DNA of 64,000 nucleotides, from NCBI GenBank assembly GCA_934718085.1, contig CAKUZL010000006.1, positions 37,114-101,113 on the forward strand. The letters are read 5' to 3'. The translations under genes were made by a program, and so were the position numbers. The DNA comes from an uncultured Candidatus Melainabacteria bacterium. GTDB taxonomy: Bacteria; Cyanobacteriota; Vampirovibrionia; Gastranaerophilales; Gastranaerophilaceae. Every line of letters begins with the position of its first letter. Within the stretch, counting starts at the first letter, position 1. Of the stretch, positions 25,476 through 33,237 are shown piece by piece. The notes under the pieces are model-generated. The model saw only the letters and a program-made list of their open reading frames with translations. It was not told the origin of the DNA and ran no database searches.

Positions 25476-26513
25476 ATGGACGAAAAAACGACAAAAATAT
25501 TGATTGTGCGCCTGAGTGCGCTCGGGGACACGATTCACACAATTCCCGCGGTAAAGGCTTTGCGGGAAGTTTTTCGCAATTCACGAATTGATTGGATTGT
25601 TGAGGAAAAAGCTTCGTATCCTTTGATAAATAACCCTTTGGTCGATAATTTGTATATTATCCGAAAAAAAGGAAAGCCGGGATTTTATGAGGAATTTTTC
25701 GCTTTAATCAAAAAAATTCGTGCCGAAAAGTACGATATCGCAATCGATATGCAACAATTGTTCAAAAGTGCGTCGATAATGTTTTTGAGCGGTGCGAAAA
25801 GAAAAGTTGCCCTCGACGGAGGTCGCGAATTTTCGGGTCTTTTTGCAAACGAAATTATTAAAACCGGTACAAAACAATTTGATATAAACAGGCATGTCGT
25901 CGAGCGAAACCTTGATGTCGCGCGGTATTTCGGCGCAAAAAATCCTTTGCCGGAGTTTGTTTTGCCTCCCGTTCCGCTCGAAACCGTTACAAAAATTAAT
26001 GACCTCTTAAAAGCTTGCGACAGCTCGAAAAAAACGCTTATAATCGCTCCCGAAACCACCTGGCGGGCAAAGCATGCTCCGGATGATTTTTGGCGAAACC
26101 TTACGGATTTTGCCTTAAAGAAAAATTGCAACGTAGTCTATTCGGGTGTAAACCCCGATGTTTTCGCGCGAATTTTTCCCGAAAACCCCGGAATCGTCAA
26201 TCTTTGCGGAAAAACTTCCGTTACCGATTTGTTTGAACTCTTCGGGCATGCCGACATTTTGGTTACGCCGGATTCGGGTTCCGCTCACGTTGCTTGGGCA
26301 TGCGGCAAATGCAAAATAATTTCGTTGTTTTTTGCAACAAGCGCGTCAAGAACTGCTCCGTACGGCAGCTCAAAGTATGCGAGCGTCTCTTCGAAATCGG
26401 CATGCGCTCCGTGCATGAAGAAAAAATGCCGCTTTTCGGGCTCCCGAAAAAATTCCTGCGTGGACAATTTTTCCGAAAAAGAAGTCTTTGATTTTTTTGA
26501 AAAAATGTTATAA
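25476..26513 (+). CDS. Glycosyltransferase family 9 (heptosyltransferase-like)
   Basis: A 345-residue two-domain GT-B enzyme. The N-terminus has ILIVRLSALGDTIHTIPAVK, the classic opening of LPS heptosyltransferases (WaaC/WaaF/RfaQ). The C-terminal domain has APETTWRAKH at the donor site and VTPDSGSAHVAWACG, the conserved DSGxxH loop. A C-terminal cysteine cluster (ACAPCMKKKC) also occurs in this family. It would add a heptose or similar sugar to an outer-membrane glycolipid on the cytoplasmic face. A TATAAT at 25420-25425 may be its promoter; there is no clear ribosome-binding site before the ATG. Confidence 0.87.
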   Translation: MDEKTTKILIVRLSALGDTIHTIPAVKALREVFRNSRIDWIVEEKASYPLINNPLVDNLYIIRKKGKPGFYEEFFALIKKIRAEKYDIAIDMQQLFKSASIMFLSGAKRKVALDGGREFSGLFANEIIKTGTKQFDINRHVVERNLDVARYFGAKNPLPEFVLPPVPLETVTKINDLLKACDSSKKTLIIAPETTWRAKHAPDDFWRNLTDFALKKNCNVVYSGVNPDVFARIFPENPGIVNLCGKTSVTDLFELFGHADILVTPDSGSAHVAWACGKCKIISLFFATSASRTAPYGSSKYASVSSKSACAPCMKKKCRFSGSRKNSCVDNFSEKEVFDFFEKML

Positions 26514-26514
26514 T
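26487..26514 (+). promoter_or_regulatory. Extended -10 promoter at the end of the GT9 gene
   Basis: TGTTATAAT at 26506-26514 overlaps the GT9 stop codon. A weak TTTGAT lies 16 bases upstream (26487-26492). Transcription would begin near 26521, about 13 bases before the AAGGAGA ribosome-binding site. Confidence 0.5.
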
Positions 26515-26533
26515 AACTTTGTGTTTTAAGTAT

Positions 26534-26549
26534 AAGGAGAAATATTATT
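26534..26549 (+). promoter_or_regulatory. Strong ribosome-binding site in front of ATT codons
   Basis: AAGGAGA (near 26534-26540) is followed at normal spacing by ATT codons at 26544 and 26547, both in frame with the diguanylate cyclase gene. No ATG, GTG or TTG lies in frame until TTG at 26589, which has no ribosome-binding site. This points to an AUU start. Confidence 0.5.
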
Positions 26550-28469
26550 TTTTCTTTCATTAAAAAATACATAAACAACGTATCGAAGTTGGAAGATAAC
26601 CTGACTCAGTCTGCGGTCAATTTTATCGATGTTTACGAACGTAACCTCGAGTTGGAGCAGGAACTTAAAGATAAAGCGGAAGAACTTAATCAGGCTAACA
26701 AGACGATTTTGACCATCGGAAATGTCTGGGATTTGATGAATTCGTCCATGCCGATTGCTTCGGCACTCGAAAAAATCGTAAATTCGCTCCAACAGGAAAT
26801 CGGTTACGTGAACGGTATCGTTATTCAGAAAAAAGAAGATTCGAGCGGTGTCTGGTTCAAATTGAAGGCTATCGGAAAATCGAAAGCCACGGAAAAACTC
26901 AGAGATTATCTCGACGCTTCTCAAACGCCGTTGAGAGTACCGTTTTCGGAAGAATTTATTTTTGCGAAGGCATTAAAAGAACATTCGACAATTTGTACTC
27001 AGGATTTTGCGTCCGTTGCGGGAACGTTGTTCGCATCGTTGTCTCACGAATTTATCGACGAAGTCCTTTCGATTTCACCCTGTAAAACTGTTATAACGGT
27101 TCCTTTGTACACAAAATCGGCAAAAACCGACGACAAAGAAGAAGATTTCGGCTGTATGATTGTCTTTTCGGACAGAGATACCGTTACTCAAAACGAGTTG
27201 AACTTTTTGAATTTACTCGCGGGACAAACCGGTCTTGTCGCGACAATCGCCAAATTGTTCGTGGAAATCCGAAAACAGGCGGTAACGGACCCTTTGACGG
27301 GGTTGTTCAACAGAAGATACTTCGAAGACAATCTCGAACGCGAAGCCGAAAGATCTTTGCGTTTGCGTCAGCCGTTTTCGTTGGTATCGTTGGATTTGGA
27401 TCACCTGAAACAAATAAACGACACTTACGGACACCAATGGGGCGACGTTGCAATCAAAACCATTTCGGACGTACTTAAAAATAAAGCCCGTTCAATCGAT
27501 ATCGCAGCAAGAATAGGCGGCGAAGAGTTCAGCATTCTTTTACAGGGTATCGACTCTTACGGCGCGATGATTGCCGCCGAACGTATAAGAGCCGCAATCG
27601 AAGCAGTTCCCGTAGAAAAAGTCGGAACCGTTACCGCAAGCATCGGTGTTGCGACTTTCCTCGAACATACCGAAGATTTGCGCGAATTGACCGAACTTGC
27701 CGACAAAGCCATGTACCAAGCAAAGGTGAACGGCAGAAACCAAGTTCGCGCGGCAAGACGTCTCGATGACGAAAACTGGCAAAGAATTGCCGTAAACGCT
27801 TTTATCGATATTTTGGCAAAACAAAAAATCAGAGTTCCTTCGGATGTTGCGGTCGATATTACGACGCGCTTGAATTCCGTCGTAAACGACACTTCGGGAG
27901 TAAACGAAATAATTTATTCCGTTGTGGATTTGCTCACGAGAACATACAATTCAAAATATTCTCCCGGCGCAACAAAATCAAAACTGATGACGGCATGCCG
28001 CCTTGCGGAAAAAATGAATTTGTCCGAAAAAGACACCGACAAACTCAAAATCGCAATGCTTTTGTACGATATCGGAAATCTTATGCTGCCCGAAGAAATT
28101 TTCAACAAAAGCGAACCTCTGACCGACGAAGAAAAACAATTAATTAAGTCTCACCCCGTAATCGCGGCACGAGACATATTAAAACCTCTTTCTTCGATCA
28201 AAGATGTCGTTCCGTTGATTGAAAAACACCACGAAAACTGGGACGGAACAGGTTACCCGGGTAACGTCAAAGGTAACGACATCCCCGTGGAATCGCAGAT
28301 AATTTTGCTTGTCGACGCTTTTTACGCCCTGACTCAGGATCGACCTTACAGAAAAGCGTATGACGTCCAAAAAGCCCTGGAAATCATCGAACAGGGCGCA
28401 GGTAAAAAATGGAACGCCGAACTTGTCGAAAAATTCGTTCCGCTTGTCCGAAAAGATGATTCCGAATAA
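26547..28469 (+). CDS. GAF-GGDEF-HD-GYP-like c-di-GMP protein, probable AUU start
   Basis: About 640 residues. Numbering from the TTG at 26589: an N-terminal coiled coil (about 15-45), a GAF-like sensor (about 50-225), a GGDEF domain with intact GGEEF at 310-314 preceded by an RSID inhibitory site five residues earlier, and a C-terminal HD-GYP-like domain (about 430-620). The HD-GYP part keeps HHENWDGTGYPG (547-558) and DRPYRKAYD, but the metal dyad HD reads YD (Tyr493-Asp494) and the following Lys is Asn497. So synthase activity looks intact while phosphodiesterase activity is doubtful. The start is placed at ATT 26547 for its ribosome-binding site; TTG 26589 is the conventional alternative. 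A SIMPL-domain gene follows after 24 bases. Confidence 0.85.
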   Translation: MFSFIKKYINNVSKLEDNLTQSAVNFIDVYERNLELEQELKDKAEELNQANKTILTIGNVWDLMNSSMPIASALEKIVNSLQQEIGYVNGIVIQKKEDSSGVWFKLKAIGKSKATEKLRDYLDASQTPLRVPFSEEFIFAKALKEHSTICTQDFASVAGTLFASLSHEFIDEVLSISPCKTVITVPLYTKSAKTDDKEEDFGCMIVFSDRDTVTQNELNFLNLLAGQTGLVATIAKLFVEIRKQAVTDPLTGLFNRRYFEDNLEREAERSLRLRQPFSLVSLDLDHLKQINDTYGHQWGDVAIKTISDVLKNKARSIDIAARIGGEEFSILLQGIDSYGAMIAAERIRAAIEAVPVEKVGTVTASIGVATFLEHTEDLRELTELADKAMYQAKVNGRNQVRAARRLDDENWQRIAVNAFIDILAKQKIRVPSDVAVDITTRLNSVVNDTSGVNEIIYSVVDLLTRTYNSKYSPGATKSKLMTACRLAEKMNLSEKDTDKLKIAMLLYDIGNLMLPEEIFNKSEPLTDEEKQLIKSHPVIAARDILKPLSSIKDVVPLIEKHHENWDGTGYPGNVKGNDIPVESQIILLVDAFYALTQDRPYRKAYDVQKALEIIEQGAGKKWNAELVEKFVPLVRKDDSE

Positions 28470-28493
28470 CCGATAATTTTGAAAGGAGATTTT

Positions 28494-29228
28494 ATGTGCC
28501 CGTTTTGCGAAAAAATTAAAGAATATCAACTTCTGTTGACTGCGTTCGTTCTGGGTATTGCGCTTATTATCGCGGTTGTCGCGGGAACGACAAACGTTTC
28601 CCAAAAAGGTATTTATATGACGGGAAGTGCCGAAAAAATTGTTGTTTCCGACTTTGCCACATGGAATATTACGGTAAATTCCAAGGCTCCGACTTCTGCG
28701 GGTGCTTACCAAATAATAAAAGACCAAACGCCCGTAATCGTTAAATATCTTACCGATAACGGTATTTCGAAAGACATGATAAATATCGAGCCCTCCTCGT
28801 ATTGGCAATCGTTCAAACGCTACCCCAACGGAAATATGTCCGACGATGTTGCCGCGTACAACTATTCTCAGGTCATCAAGGTTTCGTCTTCCGACGTTAA
28901 ATTAATCAAAAAATTGTCGACCGATATCCAATCTCTGACGATGCAAGGCATTAACCTTATGTCTTCGACTCCGGAATATAAATATTCGAAACTCGCTCCC
29001 CTCAAAGTCGAGCTCCTCGAAGCTGCTTCCGTCGATGCCAAAAAACGCGCCAACGCTACGCTTAAAGTCAACGGTAATAAAACCGGAAAAATCCTTTCCG
29101 TAAGAACCGGCGTTTTTCAAATTACTTCGCCCGAGTCAAACGATGTTTCCGATATGGGTATTAACGATTCGTCTACCATCGACAAAAAAATAACTGCTGT
29201 CGTCAATGTGACTTACGAAATCAAATAA
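28494..29228 (+). CDS. SIMPL-domain (DUF541) membrane-anchored protein
   Basis: A 244-residue protein. A short cytoplasmic start with a Cys pair (MCPFCEKIK) is followed by one membrane helix at about 11-33 (LLTAFVLGIALIIAVVAG), then a SIMPL/DUF541 domain: GIYMTGSAEKIVVSDFATWN, a central KDMINIEPSS, and the ending ITAVVNVTYEIK. Related proteins form large periplasmic or outer-surface oligomers; their function is poorly defined. Start ATG 28494 has AAAGGAG. It shares a transcript with the c-di-GMP protein upstream and ends at a strong terminator. Confidence 0.83.
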   Translation: MCPFCEKIKEYQLLLTAFVLGIALIIAVVAGTTNVSQKGIYMTGSAEKIVVSDFATWNITVNSKAPTSAGAYQIIKDQTPVIVKYLTDNGISKDMINIEPSSYWQSFKRYPNGNMSDDVAAYNYSQVIKVSSSDVKLIKKLSTDIQSLTMQGINLMSSTPEYKYSKLAPLKVELLEAASVDAKKRANATLKVNGNKTGKILSVRTGVFQITSPESNDVSDMGINDSSTIDKKITAVVNVTYEIK

Positions 29229-29245
29229 TACGAAAAAGCTTTGAT

Positions 29246-29282
29246 AAGCGGCGAAATCGCAAGGTTTCGCCGCTTTGTTTTA
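29246..29282 (+). terminator. Terminator of the GGDEF-SIMPL unit
   Basis: AAGCGGCGAAA (29246-29256) pairs perfectly with TTTCGCCGCTT (29265-29275), loop of 8, then TGTTTTAT. Confidence 0.88.
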
Positions 29283-29834
29283 TATGTCTGTTGGGGGCTT
29301 TCGACGAGAGCATCCCGGTTTTATTGTCCGTCTTCCGTTGTAACGAGTCGCCATGCTTTGTCTCGCTCGTTTTGTGACGCGTTTTATCTTTCGGAAACCT
29401 TTGTTCTCTTGTTCCCGTTATAGCGATGTTTCGGCATAAATCGGGCGTCTAGTTGCGTCGCGCCGAAACTCGCCCGTGCCCGAGAGTCGTTTTTTTGTGT
29501 ACTTTGTTTCGAACCAACTGCTTTCTCGCGCACTACCGCGACCCATTGCGCCCGTAATGCGCTTCACTGAGCCCTTATTCGCCTTCCCTCGTCCACTGCG
29601 CGTTTCTTCGTCTTTTCCCTCCACTCCCCCCTTTTCGCTCTCTCTGCGGGGTGTTTTTCGAGAAAAAAAAAGCAAGTTTTAAAAAATAAATTTTAATACT
29701 TGCAATTGCTTTACACTAGCCGAAACATTAATAACATGTCTATTATACCTCTAATAAGTGTATCTGTAAAGAGTATTGTAAAGAAATGTTAATAATATTA
29801 ACCAAAAGTATTATAAAATACGTTTTTTTATATA
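29283..29834. other. Gene-free 550-base stretch with strand-skewed composition
   Basis: Between two converging units. From about 29440 to 29660 the plus strand is strongly pyrimidine-rich and more GC-rich than its surroundings. Short open frames on both strands (29418-29675 minus, 29476-29682 plus) have Arg/Lys/Ser-rich translations without family resemblance. The last 150 bases are very AT-rich. No tmRNA, RNase P, SRP or 6S RNA landmark was found by eye. Confidence 0.4.
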
Positions 29835-31436
29835 TTAGCCGCAGTGTTTGTAAAAACCGTTAGGCGTGTGAACGTAAACACAGTTTTTGCCGGAATTTTT
29901 GGCGCGGTACAGCGCTTTGTCCGCGCATTCGATAAGTTCTTCGGGGGTTGCCGCGCAGGAAGGGAATTCCGCGATGCCGATACTTATGGATACCGAAAAC
30001 GGTACGTTTTCGGGTGAAGTAAATTCAAGCTTGGAAATGTTGTTTCTGAGGCGTTCCGCGATTATAACCGCGTCTTTGGACGCAGTTTCGGGAAGGATAA
30101 TCGTAAATTCTTCGCCGCCGTATCTTGAAGCAATGTCGATGTTTCTTATGGAATTTTTCATCGTTCGGGCGATTTCTTTCAGCACTTTGTCTCCGGTCAG
30201 GTGACCGTAGGTGTCGTTGATTCTTTTGAAATCGTCGATATCCGTCATGAGCAGAGACATTACGTGTTTGTATCTTGTTGCGCGGGTTATTTCTTCTTCG
30301 AGAAGGGTTCTGAAGTGTCTGTGAATATAGAGTTTTGTCAGTCCGTCTTTTGTTGCGAGTTCGTAGAGACGAGCGTTGTCAATCGCGATAGCCGCCTGGT
30401 TTGAGAGAGCTTCGATGAATTCGAGGTCTTGTTTGTTGAAAAGTTTGTTATTTTTTTTGTTTGTGATGTTTATTACGCCTATGGCTTCGCCTTTTGCAAT
30501 CAGGGGAACGCAAATCATCGAAGAAATTTGACCGTTGTTTTCGGTATTCGGGGTGTCCGCTTTTTTGAATCGGGGGTCGTTTTGTCCCAAATGAGTTATT
30601 ATGGAGCGTTTTTCCGCGAAAACTTTGCCCGCGATACCTTCGTTTACCTTAAATTTTGCGCATTCTATGACGCCGTTGTTGATGTCGAATTCGGCTTTCG
30701 GGTCGTTAAGTCCGTAAACAACCTTAACCTGGAGCGTGTTGTCGGTAATGTCGTAGAGCATAAGCGAACCTTTTTCCGCGCCGATGGTTTCGAGTGCTCG
30801 ACCCAAAATTACCTGAATTAAGCCTTTCAGGTCGTCGATAAAATTTACCGCCTGGGAAATATTGTACAGTATCGAAAGGTTGTGCAGTGACTTGTGTAAA
30901 GTCGTTATGAGCTGTTCCTGTTCTATTTGTCGGATGAATTTTACGAGCATGGGCTCGATAAACATAAGACTTTTGACAAGAAGCGCGATTTCTTCTTCGT
31001 CGTAGGGTCTGCCCGATTGTTTTGCCCCGATAATGCACATTCCGAACGGTTCTCGCTCTTTGTAAAAAACTCTTACGAATTCCGGATTTAAGAATTCGAG
31101 CGAATAATTTTCGAAAAAGTCCGGATATAAAAGGGAGCCGTCTTCGTTTTTGACGCTTATCAAGTCTCTGCGGTTATCCTTTAAAAACGGAATTTTGGAT
31201 TCCGTCAAATCGCGAACATCTTCGCGGTCGGGAACGGGTTTGTAAATATTTTCGTTTTTGACGAAGAAAACGATGTCTTTAATGTCGAGTTCGTCTTTTA
31301 TGAAATTGTCGATTTGAGTAAGAAGTTCGTCCTGCGTGGCAGCCTGAGTAGCCAACAAATTAAGTTCGAACAGGCTGTTCAACTCGGAAAAATTTTTCTG
31401 CAGATTATTGATTTTATCGGCTAAATCGTTGCTCAT
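29835..31436 (-). CDS. Double-GAF diguanylate cyclase
   Basis: A 533-residue cytoplasmic protein. After a short coiled coil come two GAF-like sensor regions (about 20-175 and 190-355; the second is the clearer one, with EKGSLMLYDITDNTLQVKVV and ICVPLIAKGEAIGVINITNK). The GGDEF domain (about 365-525) has DGLTKLYIHRHF, the metal-binding LLMTDIDDFKRINDTYGH, and an intact GGEEF preceded at the usual distance by an RNID inhibitory site. It should make c-di-GMP with product inhibition. Start ATG 31436 has AGAGGAAG. It lies 78 bases downstream of ribD in the same direction. The ligand of the GAF domains is unknown. Confidence 0.9.
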   Translation of the reverse strand: MSNDLADKINNLQKNFSELNSLFELNLLATQAATQDELLTQIDNFIKDELDIKDIVFFVKNENIYKPVPDREDVRDLTESKIPFLKDNRRDLISVKNEDGSLLYPDFFENYSLEFLNPEFVRVFYKEREPFGMCIIGAKQSGRPYDEEEIALLVKSLMFIEPMLVKFIRQIEQEQLITTLHKSLHNLSILYNISQAVNFIDDLKGLIQVILGRALETIGAEKGSLMLYDITDNTLQVKVVYGLNDPKAEFDINNGVIECAKFKVNEGIAGKVFAEKRSIITHLGQNDPRFKKADTPNTENNGQISSMICVPLIAKGEAIGVINITNKKNNKLFNKQDLEFIEALSNQAAIAIDNARLYELATKDGLTKLYIHRHFRTLLEEEITRATRYKHVMSLLMTDIDDFKRINDTYGHLTGDKVLKEIARTMKNSIRNIDIASRYGGEEFTIILPETASKDAVIIAERLRNNISKLEFTSPENVPFSVSISIGIAEFPSCAATPEELIECADKALYRAKNSGKNCVYVHTPNGFYKHCG

Positions 31437-31514
31437 CTTCCTCTATCCGACATGTTTACAGTAAATTATATCACATACTTTTTAAAACGGAAAAATTATT
31501 TATTTTTTGCAACA

Positions 31515-32570
31515 TCAGGCAAAATACCCCGTAAACATTATGTCCGGCGGGCATTTTTCAATGTCGGTTTTTGTTATGTTTTTAACGTTTTCGAAAATTC
31601 CTTCCGCAAATCCGGGAGCTTCTTTGTTTCCGCAGATAATCGGCGCCTCGAAAAGAACGAGCTTGTCGGCGAGATTTTCGCGAATGATGTTTCCCGTAAG
31701 CGTTGCGCCGGCTTCTACCAAAATCGAATGAATTCCTTTTTTGTACAATTGAGTAAATGCGTCCGAAATGTCGACTTTTCCGTCTTTTTCGCGGCAGTGT
31801 ATAAGTTCCGTTTTATTGATTTTGGACATCTTCGTGTTGACGCATGTGCAGACGTAAACCTTGGTTCCGTCGTCGTTAAAAACGTTTTTGGAAAGAGTGC
31901 TTTTTAAATTTGTGTCAAAAATTACCCGTGCGGGGTTGACTCCGCCGGGAATGCGGCATGTCAGCCTCGGGTTGTCACACAAAACCGTGCCGACGCCCGT
32001 TATGATTGCGTCATACTCGTTTCGAAGTTCGTGAACTTTTAAAAGAGCGTTTTCCGAAGTAATTTTGCTTTGAACTCCTTTTTCGAACGCGATTTTCCCG
32101 TCAAGCGTAATTGCCGATTTTATTGTAACAAAAGGCTTTTTCAGGGTTTGATTTTTTATAAAAACTTCGTTAAGTTGTTTGCATTCTTCTTCCAAAACTC
32201 CGCAAATAACCTCAATTCCCGCGTCTTCGAGCTTTTTTATCCCTTTTCCGTTGACAAGAGGGTTCGGATCTTTCATTCCGACGACAACTTTTTTTATTCC
32301 CGATTTTATTATCAAATCCGCGCACGGAGGGGTTTTCCCGTAGTGTGAACACGGTTCGAGGTTGACGGCAAGATTAAGACCGTTCGAAGTTCTTCCGTAA
32401 GAATTTATCGCGTTTACCTCGGCATGTGCGCCGCCGTATTTTTTGTGGTACCCTTCGGAGACGATATTTCCGTCGTCGTCAAACAGAACCGCGCCGACAA
32501 GCGGATTCGGAGAAACTTTACCCTTCCCGTTTTTTGCAAGCTCTATACATCTTTTTATAAATTTTTTCAT
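31515..32570 (-). CDS. ribD: Bifunctional riboflavin biosynthesis protein RibD
   Basis: A 351-residue two-domain enzyme. The N-terminal deaminase (about 1-145) has GGAHAEVNAI and EPCSHYGKTPPCAD, the zinc-binding motifs of pyrimidine deaminases, and SPNPLVGAVL at the start. The C-terminal reductase (about 146-350) has KSAITLDGKIA, ITGVGTVLCDNPRLTCR and ILVEAGATL. It converts 2,5-diamino-6-ribosylamino-pyrimidinone phosphate to the ribityl uracil intermediate in two steps. No other rib gene and no FMN riboswitch was seen nearby. It follows a membrane-anchored hypothetical gene by two bases, so they are co-translated. Confidence 0.95.
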   Translation of the reverse strand: MKKFIKRCIELAKNGKGKVSPNPLVGAVLFDDDGNIVSEGYHKKYGGAHAEVNAINSYGRTSNGLNLAVNLEPCSHYGKTPPCADLIIKSGIKKVVVGMKDPNPLVNGKGIKKLEDAGIEVICGVLEEECKQLNEVFIKNQTLKKPFVTIKSAITLDGKIAFEKGVQSKITSENALLKVHELRNEYDAIITGVGTVLCDNPRLTCRIPGGVNPARVIFDTNLKSTLSKNVFNDDGTKVYVCTCVNTKMSKINKTELIHCREKDGKVDISDAFTQLYKKGIHSILVEAGATLTGNIIRENLADKLVLFEAPIICGNKEAPGFAEGIFENVKNITKTDIEKCPPDIMFTGYFA

Positions 32571-32572
32571 TT

Positions 32573-33178
32573 TTACTTCTTTTGTTTAATTTTGTATATC
32601 ATTGCGTTGGTTATAATGTTCGAATATTTTTCCGCATCATTCACTGTAATTATCAGCGTACTTTCTTTGTCTTTTGTTTCCGCCGCGATAATCATTCCTT
32701 CTAGCCCTTTTACCGGCAAATTGACGGCATCCGCGTCAAACTTTATGAAAGGTGCTTTTTGTCCCAGAATTTTCAGGCTTCCGCGCCCCGTAACCGTAAA
32801 GTTTTCTATTCTCACGAACTGATATTGAAATTTGTTCAAATAGTCGTTTATCTTTTTTTCGGCGGTTTTTTGCTCGAAATCTTTTTTCGTCGGAAGGTCT
32901 TTTGTCGTCGGTTTCAAAATCAGTGTTTTTTGGTCGGAAGCTTTATGGTTGATAAGAATATATTCGCCCACAAACGGAACTTTTCCGACTCTTACGAATT
33001 CGAATTCCTTGTCCGTGCCCGACAAATCGTACATTTTTTCGGCTTTTTTGATACATTGCTCGCGCGTCGGGGTCAAAAATTCGTCGACGGCGTCTTTAAA
33101 CATCGTATTTCTCAAAACCGTTATAATTCCGATAATCGTAAGAATTATTATCCCTGTTTTAAATAAAAGTTTTATCAT
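32573..33178 (-). CDS. Membrane-anchored hypothetical protein upstream of ribD
   Basis: A 201-residue protein, not recognised. A single N-terminal helix (about 5-25, LFKTGIIILTIIGIITVLR) anchors it; the rest is a mixed soluble domain with EFEFVRVGKVPFVGEYILIN, a Lys-rich centre, and STLIITVNDAEKYSNIITNA near the end. Probably periplasmic. It is the first gene of a leftward unit with ribD and diverges from mutS across 59 bases. Confidence 0.65.
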   Translation of the reverse strand: MIKLLFKTGIIILTIIGIITVLRNTMFKDAVDEFLTPTREQCIKKAEKMYDLSGTDKEFEFVRVGKVPFVGEYILINHKASDQKTLILKPTTKDLPTKKDFEQKTAEKKINDYLNKFQYQFVRIENFTVTGRGSLKILGQKAPFIKFDADAVNLPVKGLEGMIIAAETKDKESTLIITVNDAEKYSNIITNAMIYKIKQKK

Positions 33179-33237
33179 TTTGTTGCTTCCCGAAAGTTGT
33201 AATTTTCCTTGTTTTCTATTATCATTTTAGTATAAAC

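Noticed and set aside
29418..29682. Short open frames on both strands in the gap after the SIMPL gene
   Set aside because: Arg/Lys/Ser-rich translations without motifs or ribosome-binding sites, best explained by skewed composition.
29283..29834. Possible tmRNA, RNase P RNA, SRP RNA or 6S RNA
   Set aside because: None of the conserved core sequences of these RNAs was found by eye on either strand.
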